A DNA stretch of 64,000 nt, taken from positions 13,189,087-13,253,086 of the forward strand of contig NC_060236.1 in the NCBI RefSeq assembly GCF_021155775.2, read 5' to 3'. Within the stretch, counting starts at the first letter, position 1, and every line of letters starts with the position of its first letter. Made by a program: the position numbers and the translations under genes. The DNA is from Neodiprion pinetum (lineage: Eukaryota; Arthropoda; Insecta; Hymenoptera; Diprionidae). The notes below the pieces were generated by a model. The model saw only the letters and a program-made list of their open reading frames with translations. It searched no databases and was not told where the DNA came from. Below are positions 22,247 through 32,420 of the stretch, one piece after another.

Positions 22247-24925
22247 TTAAAATATCGGTTGGTACTTCTTCAGTCTTGAATTTGCTGAATGCGGAGTGGC
22301 CAGTGCTTGGGCCAGCTGGTTCGGATGATTAATGATCCTTTCTTTATAATTTGATCGCAGTATTTTAGCTTCCTCTTTGACACTGTTTATCTTTAGGTCA
22401 TTCCTTATAAGTTCATTGGTTACAAACCACGGTGCATTAATAAGCCTCCTAAGTGTTTTATTTTGAAATCTCTCCATGATTTCAATATTTGACTTAGCCG
22501 CTGTGCCCCATAGCTGTATGCCGTAAGTCCAGACAGGTTTCAAAATACATTTATATATTAAAACTTTGTTTGACGTTGATAGCTTTGAGTTTCTTCCTGT
22601 CAACCAGTAGAATTTTCGTAGTTTAGTGTCCAGGTATTTTCTTTTTATCCAGATGTGGTCTTTCCAAGTGAGGCGTCTATCCAAGTGCATACCTAAGTAT
22701 TTCACCGATTCTGCTTGTGGTATTATAGTGTCGTCCAATTTGACTGGAGGAAATGTTTCCTTTTTTAATGTAAAAGTCACTTGGGTAGATTTCAGCGTGT
22801 TTACATGCGTTCTCCAGTTTTTACGCCAGATTTCATACTTGTTGAGATACTTTTGAACTAGTGCCGATGCTCGTGATGCAATTGGGCTTGTTGCCAACAC
22901 CCCAGTATCGTCAGCAAACGTTCCAACTGTTACGCCTTGCATTGTAGGTAAATCTGCTGTGTAAAAAATGTACAGTTTTGGTCCCAAGACGCTTCCTTGT
23001 GGCACACTAGCTTTGATGTCGAATAGCTTCGTAACCTCTTCATTTAGCTTTACACGAAATGTTCTATTTTCTAAGTAAGATTCGAGCAGCTGATATAGTT
23101 GACCTGGTAATTCATTTTTCATTTTACTAAGCAGTCCTTCATGCCATACTTTGTCGAAAGCTTGTGCTACATCGAGAAATACTGCAGAACAGTATCTTTT
23201 TTTCTCGAAGGCATTCCGTATCACTGAGACGATTCTATTTACTTGTTCGATTGTACCGTGCTTGTTCCTAAATCCGAATTGATGGTCCGGAATTAGTTTT
23301 TCTTCTGATAGTACAGCCGATAACCTTTTAGATATTACTTTCTCGCATATCTTAGAGAGCACTGGTAACAAACTAATCGGGCGATAGGATGTTGTTTGCT
23401 CCGTAGGTTTACCTGGTTTATTTATAAGTATAATTTGGGCTACTTTCCATTGAGTTGGGAAATAGCGCAGACGAAAAGTGGCGTTTATTAGTATAGTTAT
23501 TAGTCTTATTACTTTTGGAGGTAACTCTTTTATCATTTTCCCTGAAACAGCATCATACCCTGGTGACTTTTTAGAGTTTATACTCTTAATAATTTCTTTT
23601 ATTTCTTTCACCGTTGCATTTGCAATTTTATAGTTATTGAATTTCGGTTTTTCCGATGCTAAGAGTAATGGGTCTTCTTCCTCTTCAGTTATTTCCCGCG
23701 GATAAGGTGTAAATACTGACTCTAGGTGTTCAGCAAATACATTTGCTTTATCAGCATCTATTCTGGCCCAGCTTCCATCTTGTTTTTTTATAGGAGGAAT
23801 ATGCACTTGTGGACGATTTATTTTTTTTGTTGCCTTCCAGAGTGAATAGTCGGTTGATTCGGTGGGAGTTAAATTTACTAGATATTTTTCTATGTTTTGA
23901 TTTTTTTCGTCGTACAACATTTTTTTGAGTTCTTTCACTGCTTTGTTGAACCTTTTTTTATTGTTGGTGGTTCTATTATCTTGCCAGATTTTTCTTAATT
24001 TTCGTTTTTCTTCTAATTTATCTAGTATACTTTTACTAGTACTATCTTTTTTATTCGAATGATGTGCTGGTGGTGTTGCATACATTGCTGCTTCGTGTAA
24101 TTTTATGTTTAGACTTTCTATTGCATTGTCTAGATCTACATTTGTTTTCAGTGGTATATTGCACGTAATTTCCTTTTCTAAATAACTTCGGTAGAGTTCC
24201 CAGTTGGTCATTTTGTTATGCGGGATGAATTTATTTTCATTAAATACGATATCAGAATACATGTGTATGATTACTGGTGAGTGATCTGATGTCAGTTCAA
24301 AACATGATTCAGCTTTCATTAAATTGGGGTTAATACCTTTTAGCACTGCAAAATCTAATAGATCAGGTCGCTTTTTTTTGTCTGTGGGCCAGTACGTGGG
24401 TTCGCCAGTTGAAATTGTTGCCAGATTTTCCGTTGTGATCGTTTGGTAGAGCTGCCTGCCTTTTGGGTTGGGGCTTAATGAGTGTGAACCCCACCAAGAG
24501 TGTTTAGCGTTCCAATCACCACCAGCTATAAATCTATTACCTAGTGTTTTGAAGAATTCACTAAATTGATCTTGACTTACCGAATGCCTCGGAGGACAAT
24601 AAATTGCCGAGAGTGTCATGTATCCACTCTTGTCTTCTACCGTGATGCTTGTTGCTTGCAAGTAATCCTTTGCGTAGTGTTCACTTTCGTGGTGTTTTAT
24701 GTTCTCTTTTATTATAATAGCAGTTCCACCATGTGCTTTGCCATCTGGGTGGTTGGTGGTATATATCTTGTATTTAGGTATATTTAAGTAGTTTCTTGTT
24801 GTAAAGTGTGTTTCAGAGATGAGAACTACATCTATTTTATTTATTTTCAAGAACTTTTTAAGTTCAGTTGTTCTTTGGGCTGAGCCGTTTGAGTTCCATA
24901 ATACTATGTTGAGTTTAACAGCCAT
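22247..24925 (-). CDS. Jockey ORF2: endonuclease and reverse transcriptase
   Basis: 892 residues, intact. The APE-type endonuclease occupies residues 1-220: LWNSNGS (9-15), SETH with E38, GGDWNAKH (D137, N139), RPDLLD and TSDHSPV (D214, H215). The reverse transcriptase spans about 450-720: SYRPISLLPVLSK, FLDVAQAFDKVW (about 583-594), VPQGSVLGP (641-649) and catalytic FADD (670-673). There is no RNase H domain, as expected for Jockey. The start ATG overlaps the ORF1 stop as TAATG, suggesting reinitiation. The protein nicks genomic DNA and copies its RNA at the nick. Confidence 0.95.
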   Translation of the reverse strand: MAVKLNIVLWNSNGSAQRTTELKKFLKINKIDVVLISETHFTTRNYLNIPKYKIYTTNHPDGKAHGGTAIIIKENIKHHESEHYAKDYLQATSITVEDKSGYMTLSAIYCPPRHSVSQDQFSEFFKTLGNRFIAGGDWNAKHSWWGSHSLSPNPKGRQLYQTITTENLATISTGEPTYWPTDKKKRPDLLDFAVLKGINPNLMKAESCFELTSDHSPVIIHMYSDIVFNENKFIPHNKMTNWELYRSYLEKEITCNIPLKTNVDLDNAIESLNIKLHEAAMYATPPAHHSNKKDSTSKSILDKLEEKRKLRKIWQDNRTTNNKKRFNKAVKELKKMLYDEKNQNIEKYLVNLTPTESTDYSLWKATKKINRPQVHIPPIKKQDGSWARIDADKANVFAEHLESVFTPYPREITEEEEDPLLLASEKPKFNNYKIANATVKEIKEIIKSINSKKSPGYDAVSGKMIKELPPKVIRLITILINATFRLRYFPTQWKVAQIILINKPGKPTEQTTSYRPISLLPVLSKICEKVISKRLSAVLSEEKLIPDHQFGFRNKHGTIEQVNRIVSVIRNAFEKKRYCSAVFLDVAQAFDKVWHEGLLSKMKNELPGQLYQLLESYLENRTFRVKLNEEVTKLFDIKASVPQGSVLGPKLYIFYTADLPTMQGVTVGTFADDTGVLATSPIASRASALVQKYLNKYEIWRKNWRTHVNTLKSTQVTFTLKKETFPPVKLDDTIIPQAESVKYLGMHLDRRLTWKDHIWIKRKYLDTKLRKFYWLTGRNSKLSTSNKVLIYKCILKPVWTYGIQLWGTAAKSNIEIMERFQNKTLRRLINAPWFVTNELIRNDLKINSVKEEAKILRSNYKERIINHPNQLAQALATPHSANSRLKKYQPIF

Positions 24926-26079
24926 TATTTGTTTTCGAGCAATCTGAGAATAACATTCATCATTTTGTCAATTTTGTTCATTAGTGTATGAACTAAATTT
25001 TCGAGTTTAGCAATGGTATCCATTGGAGATTGGCTTTGGTTTTCGTTTTGTTCTGGTACACTATTTATGTTACCTGATATTGCTTGCGAATAGGAGACAT
25101 TATTTCTCATTCGATTGTCTCTGAGTGGTTCAGTGGTTTGCTGCATAGGTTGAATAGGTTGAGGATTTCTCTTTTCTCTTAGTTTTGGATAGAATTTTTG
25201 TTGCAGTTCTTTGTGAACACTGCAACCTCTGTAGCTCGCTGGATGGTTACCACCACAGTTTGCACAGACGACATTTTCTGTTTTTTCTTTGATTGAGCAG
25301 TTGGAAGTCAAGTGGTTCCCTGCACATTTTACACAAACTGGCTGTTTGTAACAATAATTCTTAGTGTGTCCGAATGCTTGGCACTTGGTGCACTGCGGTA
25401 TTATTCTCTTTTTTCTAGGTGGTTCGAAAGAAATTATAAGGTTAAGTAGTTTTTCAACCTTATAAATTTCTTTGTTGTTTTCATTGACCTCTAGATCAAC
25501 GAAGAACAGCGGTAGTGGCTGTTTTGTTTTACTATTTTTAACATTGGTGATTCTAATGACTTTATGTCCAAGCTTTTCTATCTGTGTCTTTAGTTCTTCA
25601 TTGTCAGCTGAAGGATGCATGTTCCGTAAAACCGTTTTGTATGGCTTATTGTATTTTGCTTGGTATGTATGAAATTCAGTATTTTTTGCTTTAAGTTCAG
25701 TTACGACTTTTTGGAACTCTTCTGGAGTGTTGATTTTGAGTTTAATAGCATCATTTGGTAGTACTTTTAGAGTGTACTGGTTTGGAGCTATTTTATCTAA
25801 TAGTTCATACAATGGTTTGATATTTGTCACGCCATCTATATACAAGGTGGGAGGAGTTTGAACTTTTTCTCCTTTCCCTTCACCTGAAGAATTTGATTCT
25901 TCATTTTGTTTGTCAGTCACGCTTTCATTTTGATGTTGCATTGGTGACTGTATTGATAGCGCCTCGAATTTATTATGAGTTGATGCACCTAACCAGTAAT
26001 CTTTCAAGTTGAGTTGTTTTCGCTTTCGCTGATACAGTTCAGGACTTATGCTTCCTCTTCCTCTTTTGCCTGACGTCAT
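24925..26079 (-). CDS. Jockey ORF1: Gag-like nucleic-acid-binding protein
   Basis: 384 residues, intact. It has a basic N-terminus and a central RNA-binding-like region (YKTVLRNMHPS..., residues 145-220) followed by three CCHC-type knuckles: CTKCQAFGHTKNYC, CVKCAGNHLTSNC and CANCGGNHPASYRGC (about 235-290). A Q-rich tail ends in a leucine-rich, coiled-coil-like C-terminus. It packages element RNA. The stop codon overlaps the ORF2 start. Confidence 0.93.
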   Translation of the reverse strand: MTSGKRGRGSISPELYQRKRKQLNLKDYWLGASTHNKFEALSIQSPMQHQNESVTDKQNEESNSSGEGKGEKVQTPPTLYIDGVTNIKPLYELLDKIAPNQYTLKVLPNDAIKLKINTPEEFQKVVTELKAKNTEFHTYQAKYNKPYKTVLRNMHPSADNEELKTQIEKLGHKVIRITNVKNSKTKQPLPLFFVDLEVNENNKEIYKVEKLLNLIISFEPPRKKRIIPQCTKCQAFGHTKNYCYKQPVCVKCAGNHLTSNCSIKEKTENVVCANCGGNHPASYRGCSVHKELQQKFYPKLREKRNPQPIQPMQQTTEPLRDNRMRNNVSYSQAISGNINSVPEQNENQSQSPMDTIAKLENLVHTLMNKIDKMMNVILRLLENK

Positions 26080-26542
26080 TGTCCATTGTGAAGTGCCTTC
26101 AGTTTTATTTCCCGGGCTTTTTGAATTTCCCGCATTTGCGGGGACACCCGCGCCACCAAGCAGCTCAGGCAGAATGATCGAACAGTGAGTGGTAGATCAC
26201 GACGCAATCATTGGAGAAGCAGAAACAAGACAGCAGGCACGATCTCCAATCGCATCCAAGCTTTGACGCATGCGCATAGCCCAGTATCAGAGAGAGAGAG
26301 ACAGCAATTGTTGACGATGCCGTAGAAGAAGTAGGGTTAGGATTCCAAATGCTTTTCACCTCAGTTTTCCCAAAAACAGCTCACCGAGGAAAGAGTTCTA
26401 TGTATGGAGGTGAATAGCAATTTTGTGCGTGCTATGTTCTGCAAAAAAGAACGCCCGTGGACAAGAGACAGCAGAGATATGTCAAGAAAACAGCGGAACG
26501 AAAAACAAGATAACAGAATGTAATCACAGAGAAAGAGGAAGA

Positions 26543-26879
26543 TGAACTGAAAGTGATCGGACATTTCTGTTGTCGAAAATCGAACAATCATACACCTATA
26601 TCTGAAAATAATTACATAAAAGGCGATTCCTAAAACAACGTATCACACAAACCTAGCGATGCCTACACAGCTCGAGGAATCGGGATATCGAGTTCAGAAA
26701 AAAAATGACCGAAGTTAGACGAAAAAAATTTTAATAATATGTGTTTTTGGCAATATCAGCTACGTTTTTGGAGATAATCGACTACTGTTTGCCGCACATC
26801 GCAGCACAAGCCAAACACATTTTAGCACAAAACTTATTTCTTCTCTAATCTCAAATGGCCATGCTAAGTTCTCGGACAT
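26543..26879 (-). repeat. Right TIR of the Mutator element, outer part
   Basis: Complement of 12099-12571, lacking one copy of the 137-bp duplication. It ends TTCTCGGACAT at 26879 and is followed by the target duplication CAATTCTTT. Confidence 0.88.
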
Positions 26880-26888
26880 CAATTCTTT

Positions 26889-26925
26889 CAATGTGAAGGT
26901 ATTGTTGAATGGTCTACGAAAGCCT
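26889..26925 (-). pseudogene. Polinton nuclease-like ORF, 5' fragment
   Basis: Starts ATG at 26925 and reads MELIVDIQGFRRPFN before the Mutator target site. The rest lies at 12098-11671. It follows the major capsid gene on the same strand by about 60 bp. The N-terminal D-x-Q-G-F block is the most conserved part of this ORF family as I know it. Function uncertain. Confidence 0.6.
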
Positions 26926-26985
26926 TGTATGTCAACGATAAGCTCCATCTTCGAACTGTGCGAGATGGTGGGAACGGGTCAGCTT

Positions 26986-28203
26986 TTAGACCAACTTTTT
27001 GACCCAACCACTGAGCGGGTCGTATTCGACAATACGATCGTGAACAATCAAGCAGTACACCGATGTTTCAGTAGGAAAGTTGGCTTGAGCTTCAAATTCA
27101 AGACGGATGTCGACAGGTCCGTACTTCAAAGATTCGTTTTGTTTCGAACAGTCGATAACGAATGAGGGGACGTCTCGAAGGAATTTACTCTTTGTCAGCA
27201 ACGGTTCGGGGTTCTTGTCGTAGTAGGTAGCTTGGAAGTTTGCGTACATCTCGTACAGGAGCGCGTACAGAGTACGACTCATGTTGACGTTCAGGTTACA
27301 GTACGGATAAGATTGAGAGTTTAAAAATAGCTTGACGTCCGTGATATCACAATGATCGAAACGATTTGCGTTTTTGCCGGTCTTGTTCTTTCTACTTGTT
27401 TGGAAACCCAAAATGACGTACCGAGGTTTTTCAAGCTGAGTGGAAGTTTTCACAGTCCAAACGTGTTTCGATGTTGTGGGAAGTAAGGGATATTCGTACC
27501 ATTCCCAACTGCGGAAGCTCATCGAAATAGGTGGATCTCTTTGAATGAAATTTAGTAGGTCAACTTTTTTCTGATCCGCGAGTTTCAAATACGGTATTAG
27601 CCATTTCACTGCATTGATCGTGATTTTGAATTCCTCCTCTTAAGTTTGCATGATAGCGTTGACGTCAGTTTTTGATCTCGTCAAAATTAACTGATGTTTA
27701 GCGTTGACAACGATTTTGCGGTAGTCTTCAGCGAAACCCAATATCATGCTGAGCGGTATTAGTACGTCAAAATTACCCTCGGCATCGGTTAATTTTTTCT
27801 TCTCTTCTACATCAAGCCATCGAGCGTTTTCCATCAGCCAAGTCTGACCAGGGTGAAGGGAAGCGTAACCCTTCATGAGACTTGTCAAGCCAACGTTCTT
27901 GCTGCTATCAATCTCAACTGCATTAATTTTGTAGCGAATTTCTTCAAACAGATGACAGATCGCGTTGTTTACGAGCTGTGTGTTCACAGTAGCTGTACCA
28001 TCAGGTTTGAGGAGTCGTCCATGGATATTTACCGAACTTTTGCTGGGTGATATGCATAAATCCTGATGCTGAACGATGATTCGAATTTCATCGCTGTTGT
28101 TGAAAGTTGACGAGGCGTAAGGTTTGTGAGCGTGAATCTGGTAATGCGCAACGAATTAGTCAAAGACGACTGGTGTTTGAATGTTTAAGATTTCTTCCTC
28201 CAT
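26986..28203 (-). pseudogene. MCP: Polinton major capsid protein (double jelly roll)
   Basis: One continuous frame of about 405 codons from the ATG at 28203, interrupted by TAA at codon 16 (28156-28158) and TAA at 27640-27642. Recognisable segments are DEIRIIVQHQD, a VNIHGRLLKPDGT strand and the C-terminal YCLIVHDRIVEYDPLSG. The length and pattern fit the Polinton double-jelly-roll capsid protein, which would form the icosahedral shell. It lies just downstream of the penton-like gene on the same strand. Described here only as a broken old copy. Confidence 0.82.
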
Positions 28204-28421
28204 GGTATGTAGCAGATGATGAAACAGCAAAATCGGATTTTTAGTTGTCGGAAATTCCTCTTCCAAAAGTGGTCAGTTTCAGACCCAGAGCTATCAGGAA
28301 CTCCACGTTTCCAGGTGTTAACGGTTCGAGAATCGATCGATGACTGACTTGATCGGGGCATACCGACTTACTAATATACCTACTCTTTGACAGTCTGTTA
28401 TACATATACAATTCCCATTGT

Positions 28422-29082
28422 TTATTGCGATTTGATATGTAGTCTCACAGCAATAACTTCTCCACGAAAATTAACAAGGTCTCCGTCTTGATCCACTAAC
28501 CGGAGCTGAATGTGATCTATGGTCCTGACGGTGATCGGAAGATAAATGACGTGCGACGGTACTTCCACGATCTTATATCCCGGTGGGACAGTCGGGCAAA
28601 ACTCGTGAATAGTGTGTACTTCGTGTCCATTGACGTAGGCGCTCGTTGTAATGCTACACTCGACTCGCAACGCGTTGACTTTGAGTATAGTTACAGGCAC
28701 GTCTGATTCGTGAGTTTTATCAACCTCCAATACACGTGATGCGAATCCCAAAAGTTGAGCAATGGAATCATTCGGCTCAAAGTTAAGCGTGTGGTTGCAT
28801 GTGATTTCGCTGCGTAATGTATTATTGTTGGGTTTCATGGAGAGCCTGATATCTGTATTTCTCAGCACGTTTTGAAGATACTGATCTATGTCCTCGATCT
28901 CGTAGCTGCCGGTAGGTATGGTGATCACTTTATCAGCTATGCAAATTTTATTGTGACCAACATCAACGTTGGGAATCGAATCAAAGGTTAACAATTCTAC
29001 CAAGCCAAAAGCATGACTTTTATCACGAGCAAGTTCGATTCGAAGAGGTTTCCGAAATCGTTAACGTTAACGAATCATCCAT
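28422..29082 (-). pseudogene. Polinton minor capsid (penton-like) protein
   Basis: The main open part (29003-28422, 193 residues) has FDSIPNVDVGHNKI, IPTGSYEIEDIDQYL, and C-terminal beta-rich segments IDHIQLRLVDQDGDLV and EVIAVRLHI. The N-terminus starts at the ATG at 29082 (MDDSLTLTISETS) and is offset by a frameshift near 29035. Length and position between protease and major capsid gene match the single-jelly-roll minor capsid protein of Polintons, predicted to form vertices. Confidence 0.75.
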
Positions 29083-29112
29083 GACTGCGAGTGGTAGACT
29101 GACTTTGATGAA

Positions 29113-29487
29113 TCATGCACCATGTTTATATAGCTCACCACTTGGAAATTTCAGACACAAGTGTCCGCATTCAAATGTATCATAATCCTGGTACCTTTCA
29201 TGATTGTATTTGACGCTACCAACGCCGAGGTATTTTATGAGGTCTGAGGGTGGTTGAAGGTTGCCGAAACTGTCAAAGTAATCGATATTATTGTCGCGTT
29301 TCTTGTATGCAACCCAGTGTGTTCCCGGACCGCCTTTGTCGTCAAGGTTGATTATAGCTGACTCACTTTTTCACGGACCGTTTTTGGGCATTTCGTTTCG
29401 CATGAAAACACCGTGGAAATGCGGAACCTTGAAGATTTTGGCAGATTTCAACAAGTCCCAATCAGTCAACGCTCGACGTGGTAGCAT
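29113..29487 (-). pseudogene. PRO: Adenain-like maturation protease (PRO)
   Basis: 125-codon frame starting MLPRRALTDWDLL. It contains the His segment THWVAYKK, the acidic YFDSFGN strand and the catalytic-cysteine segment ECGHLCL, the order seen in C5-family (adenovirus-type) proteases of Polintons. A TGA at 29371-29373 (codon 39) breaks it. It follows the PLA2-like frame by 5 bp and precedes the penton-like gene by about 30 bp, suggesting one expression block. Confidence 0.82.
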
Positions 29488-29492
29488 CGCAT

Positions 29493-30284
29493 CTAGTTTT
29501 TTGAAAGATGGAGACCAAGACCTGTTTTGTACGGTTTCATATGAAGCCCTTTGCCCAACACGATAGCTTTCACAGTTTTGATGTGTCGTTTGCTCTCTCC
29601 CAGTTCTTGTCTAGCAGCACTTGCATCGTTCACAGCTTTTGCTATACCCGTCACACTACCGGCTAACGCGCCTGTAGCACTAAGTCCAGCGAAAATAGAA
29701 ATCAGAAACGGTAGAAAACCACTGACTTTTGAAGGTACTGGTAGGACGCGAGATGTTCGCACTTCACATTTTCCACCCGCTTTTTTAACGGCGTTCTCAG
29801 CTCCCTTCAGCGCAGATTCGATAGCTACTTTTGCATCGTTGCTTGGAACCATAGAACGTTTTGCAGCATTTATAATTTTTCTCAAGGTCACATTTTTTGA
29901 TTTTCGAATTCACATTCCGAGTTTTGATTTTACTTTCTTTGTATTAGCCATTGCCCAAGCGGCTGCCTTCTCACCCAAATTTGCGTCCTTTGCGAGAACC
30001 CGTTTTCAAGCTTTCTCAGCCAACACCCTATCAGCCTCGTTTCTTACTTCAAGATTTTCACGATTCTGCGAGTAAGCGATGTCGTGGTCCTTGCAAGCTG
30101 CGTCGAGTGGATTGATTCTCGGATCACCCCGCGCGAGTCTCTTTGTTAATTTTGTACCAGGCCCGCAGTACTGATAACCAGGTACATGCAATTCGACTGG
30201 AAGGCTGTTGATGATTTTATTCACCAGACTCTTGCCACGATGTTGCTGCCTGCTGCTGCTTTGTTTACCTCTGTACGCGATCAT
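29493..30284 (-). pseudogene. PLA2-domain virion-associated protein
   Basis: One frame of about 263 codons with TGA at 30006-30008 and 29910-29912. The N-terminal part has the parvovirus-like phospholipase A2 signature: calcium loop YCGPGTKL and the catalytic helix DAACKDHDIAYS with the HD pair. The C-terminal part holds a hydrophobic segment GFLPFLISIFAGLSATGAL followed by a conserved basic tail. In other lineages PLA2 domains of this kind assist membrane passage; the role in Polintons is inferred. It is transcribed divergently from the ATPase gene. Confidence 0.78.
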
Positions 30285-30347
30285 GTTCGTGCGTTGACTG
30301 AAGAAAAGTGCCTTAAAACGGGGTATTTATAGCGAATCCGATCGGTC
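30285..30347. promoter_or_regulatory. Divergent promoter between PLA2-like and ATPase genes
   Basis: On the minus strand TATAAATA (30331-30324) is followed about 31 bp later by an initiator TCAGTC (30301-30296), 12 bp before the PLA2-like ATG. The opposite side must serve the ATPase gene, but no separate plus-strand TATA fits well. Confidence 0.55.
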
Positions 30348-31052
30348 ATGTCCGAGATGCGGTTTGAGAAACAACCTACTAAGCTTCCCGTGATGAATTT
30401 TGACGAACTTTTGGAGCAAAATGTCAAAAAGCACAAACGGCACGGCGAATTACTCCCGAATAGTGTACGTGCAATATTCTGTGGACCGTCGAATTGTGGT
30501 GAAACTAATGCGTTGCTCACACTTATAACCCATCTCAACGGACTCAGATTTGAAAATATCTACATCTACTCGAAATCTCTCAACCAACCAGAATACCAAT
30601 TGTTGATGCAATTGTTGGACCATGTTAAGAATACGGAGTATAGTGCGTTTACCAAGCGTGAGCAAGTGATTACACTGGAAGAAGCACGGCCCAACTCCAT
30701 AATCATATTTGACGATGTAGCGTGCGAGAAGCAGGACAATATTAGAGCCTACTTTTGCATGGGTAGACATCACGACGTTGACTGTTTCTATCTCTGTCAG
30801 ACGTACGCGCGTATTCCCAAACATCTCGTGCGCAACAACGTGAACTTACTCGTGTTATTCAAACAAGACGATATGAACCTAAGACTCGTATACAACGACC
30901 ATGTAAACACCGACATGTCTTATACAGAGTTTTGAAGTGTGTGCTCTGTATGCTGGAACGGTGAGAAGTACGAGTTTCTGGTGATCGACAAACACAGTGA
31001 GCTCAACGAAGGACGATACAGGAGGGGATTCGATTCTTTTGTTAGCCTGTAA
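30348..31052 (+). pseudogene. Polinton packaging ATPase (FtsK/HerA type)
   Basis: 235 codons with a TGA at 30933-30935; the frame continues with C.VCW and LVIDKHSELNEGRYR to a TAA at 31050. The Walker A region reads FCGPSNCGETN, with the essential lysine replaced by glutamate (codon 52, GAA at 30501). Walker B is SIIIFDDVA, followed by the CQTYARIPKHLVRNN sensor-type block. The enzyme would pump DNA into capsids. The K-to-E change alone should abolish ATP binding. Confidence 0.85.
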
Positions 31053-31159
31053 AAGAAATAAAATCTAACGTTTTCGAGCGAGAGACGCAGTAGCGCTGCA
31101 GACTCAGTTGCGTCAACATCCAGAGCTCTGAAATTTCCAAGCAAAAAGACGTCCCACAT

Positions 31160-31972
31160 CAGATCCCTCAAGCAAGCGCTGCGATCCGTCGAAAACACAG
31201 ATTGCTCAAGTCGGGCAAGGAATGTACGACTCGGAAATTGAGTGACATTTTCAAACCAGTAGTGACTCCCTTGCAAGAACTAGTGAATGTTACAAAAGAT
31301 GCTTAACCTGTAAAACAAGAGGTGGAAGAAATTGAAGAAGAAATAAAGCAGATAAAAAATGAAACGAAAATTGAAACTGTCTCGAAAATGGACTATTCCT
31401 TCGCTTCGGCAGGAGATGAAACAATCGTAGATACACCGGTCGAGAAAATCGGGGATGAGTATTTTGCACTGATGAGAGATGCGAAGACAAAAGACGAATT
31501 GGACAACGTCTACGGTGTACGCAACCTCTCAAACGGACTATTGACTGGTGATTTGTTGAGATCTTTTGAGAGTGACTACATTCGTTTCGGCGATACGCTT
31601 CACCCGGAAACAAAGGGTTTGCTGGAACTTTTGTTCAAAAAGAAGCATGACGGTTCTTCTGTGAGCGCCGGAGATCAGGAAAATTTTAAAAACAGAATCC
31701 TTGCAACGAACGCACATAAAAAGTATTACTCGTCCGATAGGGCCGTTCGAAACGATAACAGGTACAAATTTAAAAATGTCATTGCCGAATTGATGAATAA
31801 TTTCCCATCACCTCGCCGAAAGGGTAAAGGTCTACTTCCGCAAGCTATGATCACTCGACAAGGTGTTGAAACGGAATACGTTTTCTGGGATGATCTAAAC
31901 GAGTTAGTGGAGCGTCTTTGTTTACTCCTGGCATCTCAGGCGGCGGGAAATCCGAGTCACGATAATGAATGA
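31160..31972 (+). pseudogene. Polinton DUF8207-like protein
   Basis: The main frame (31322-31972) has the conserved YGVRNLSNG...LTG block, TKGLLELLFKKKHD, TNAHKKYY and the C-terminal GKGLLPQAM...YVFWDDLNELVERL segment, which I associate with DUF8207. In-frame sequence upstream (from about 31160) reads IRRKHRLLKSGKEC and LSDIFKPVVTPLQELV before a TAA at 31304-31306. The function is unknown; a virion role is possible because it lies between the packaging ATPase and integrase. A stop at 31970 separates it from the next frame. Confidence 0.6.
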
Positions 31973-31978
31973 AATGAA

Positions 31979-32404
31979 ATGATTTCCATTATCGAAGAGC
32001 TACGCGAAGCAGGAATCATTTATCGAGCAGCTCCCATCGTTTTTGCATTCATTACCGAGATGAGCGTCGACGTGTTTGGACGGCATCTGGATAAAAACAC
32101 GGCCGCGAGCACTCGCGGTCCTCCGGGTGTCGGATTTCAAATAACGGCGGACGGGCATTACGATATACGGAACAAGAGACTATGCAATGTCGCAGATCCC
32201 GCAGAGCCAAACAATGCTGTAATTTTAAAAATCTTGAGACGAAAATTCAACGAGCTGCAAGAACAAATCGGCGACCTCGATCAAATGATCAAAGCTTTCG
32301 AGCTCATCACGGAGAAAGCCTTGGATACCTTTTACACAGACTTTGAAACAGGCAGAGATCTGTCGATTCGAAACGCTGATAACATATCTCAATTGGACAC
32401 CTGA
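31979..32404 (+). pseudogene. Polinton fibre-like C-terminal frame
   Basis: Same frame as the preceding ORF, joined across TGAAATGAAATG, a likely repeat slippage. It begins ISIIEELREAGIIY and then has RGPPGVGFQITADGHYDI and NKRLCNVADPAEPNNAV. The NKRL.NVADP...DAV pattern resembles bacteriophage tail-fibre segments, so a surface or fibre role can be guessed. It may be the C-terminal half of the DUF8207-like protein or a separate gene. Confidence 0.5.
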
Positions 32405-32420
32405 CTAAGAGCGTCGGAAT

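Larger units (their letters stand above)
22003..26542 (-). mobile_element. Full-length Jockey-clade LINE
   Basis: 4.5-kb non-LTR retrotransposon on the minus strand with a 5' UTR (26542-26080), ORF1 (26079-24925), ORF2 (24925-22247), and a 3' UTR with AATAAA ending in an A tract (T run from 22003). The 12-bp TGAACTGAAAGT is duplicated at 21991-22002 and 26543-26554, and the empty site exists in the left Mutator TIR. Both ORFs are open, so this is the youngest insertion here and may be competent. Confidence 0.93.
12099..26879 (-). mobile_element. Mutator-type (MULE) DNA transposon nested in the Polinton
   Basis: Ends ATGTCCGAGAA at both termini, with about 618-bp inverted repeats: the left 12099-12716 matches the complement of 26879-26543 plus 22002-21857. 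The flanking 9-mer CAATTCTTT is perfectly duplicated (12090-12098 and 26880-26888). Nine-bp duplications and long TIRs are typical of the Mutator superfamily, and the transposase at 12960-16576 agrees. A Jockey LINE sits in the right TIR. Joining the flanks restores the Polinton nuclease-like frame, so the Polinton was there first. Confidence 0.9.

Noticed and set aside
22626..24787. Plus-strand frames across the Jockey ORFs
   Set aside because: They are antisense shadows of the strongly coding minus strand.
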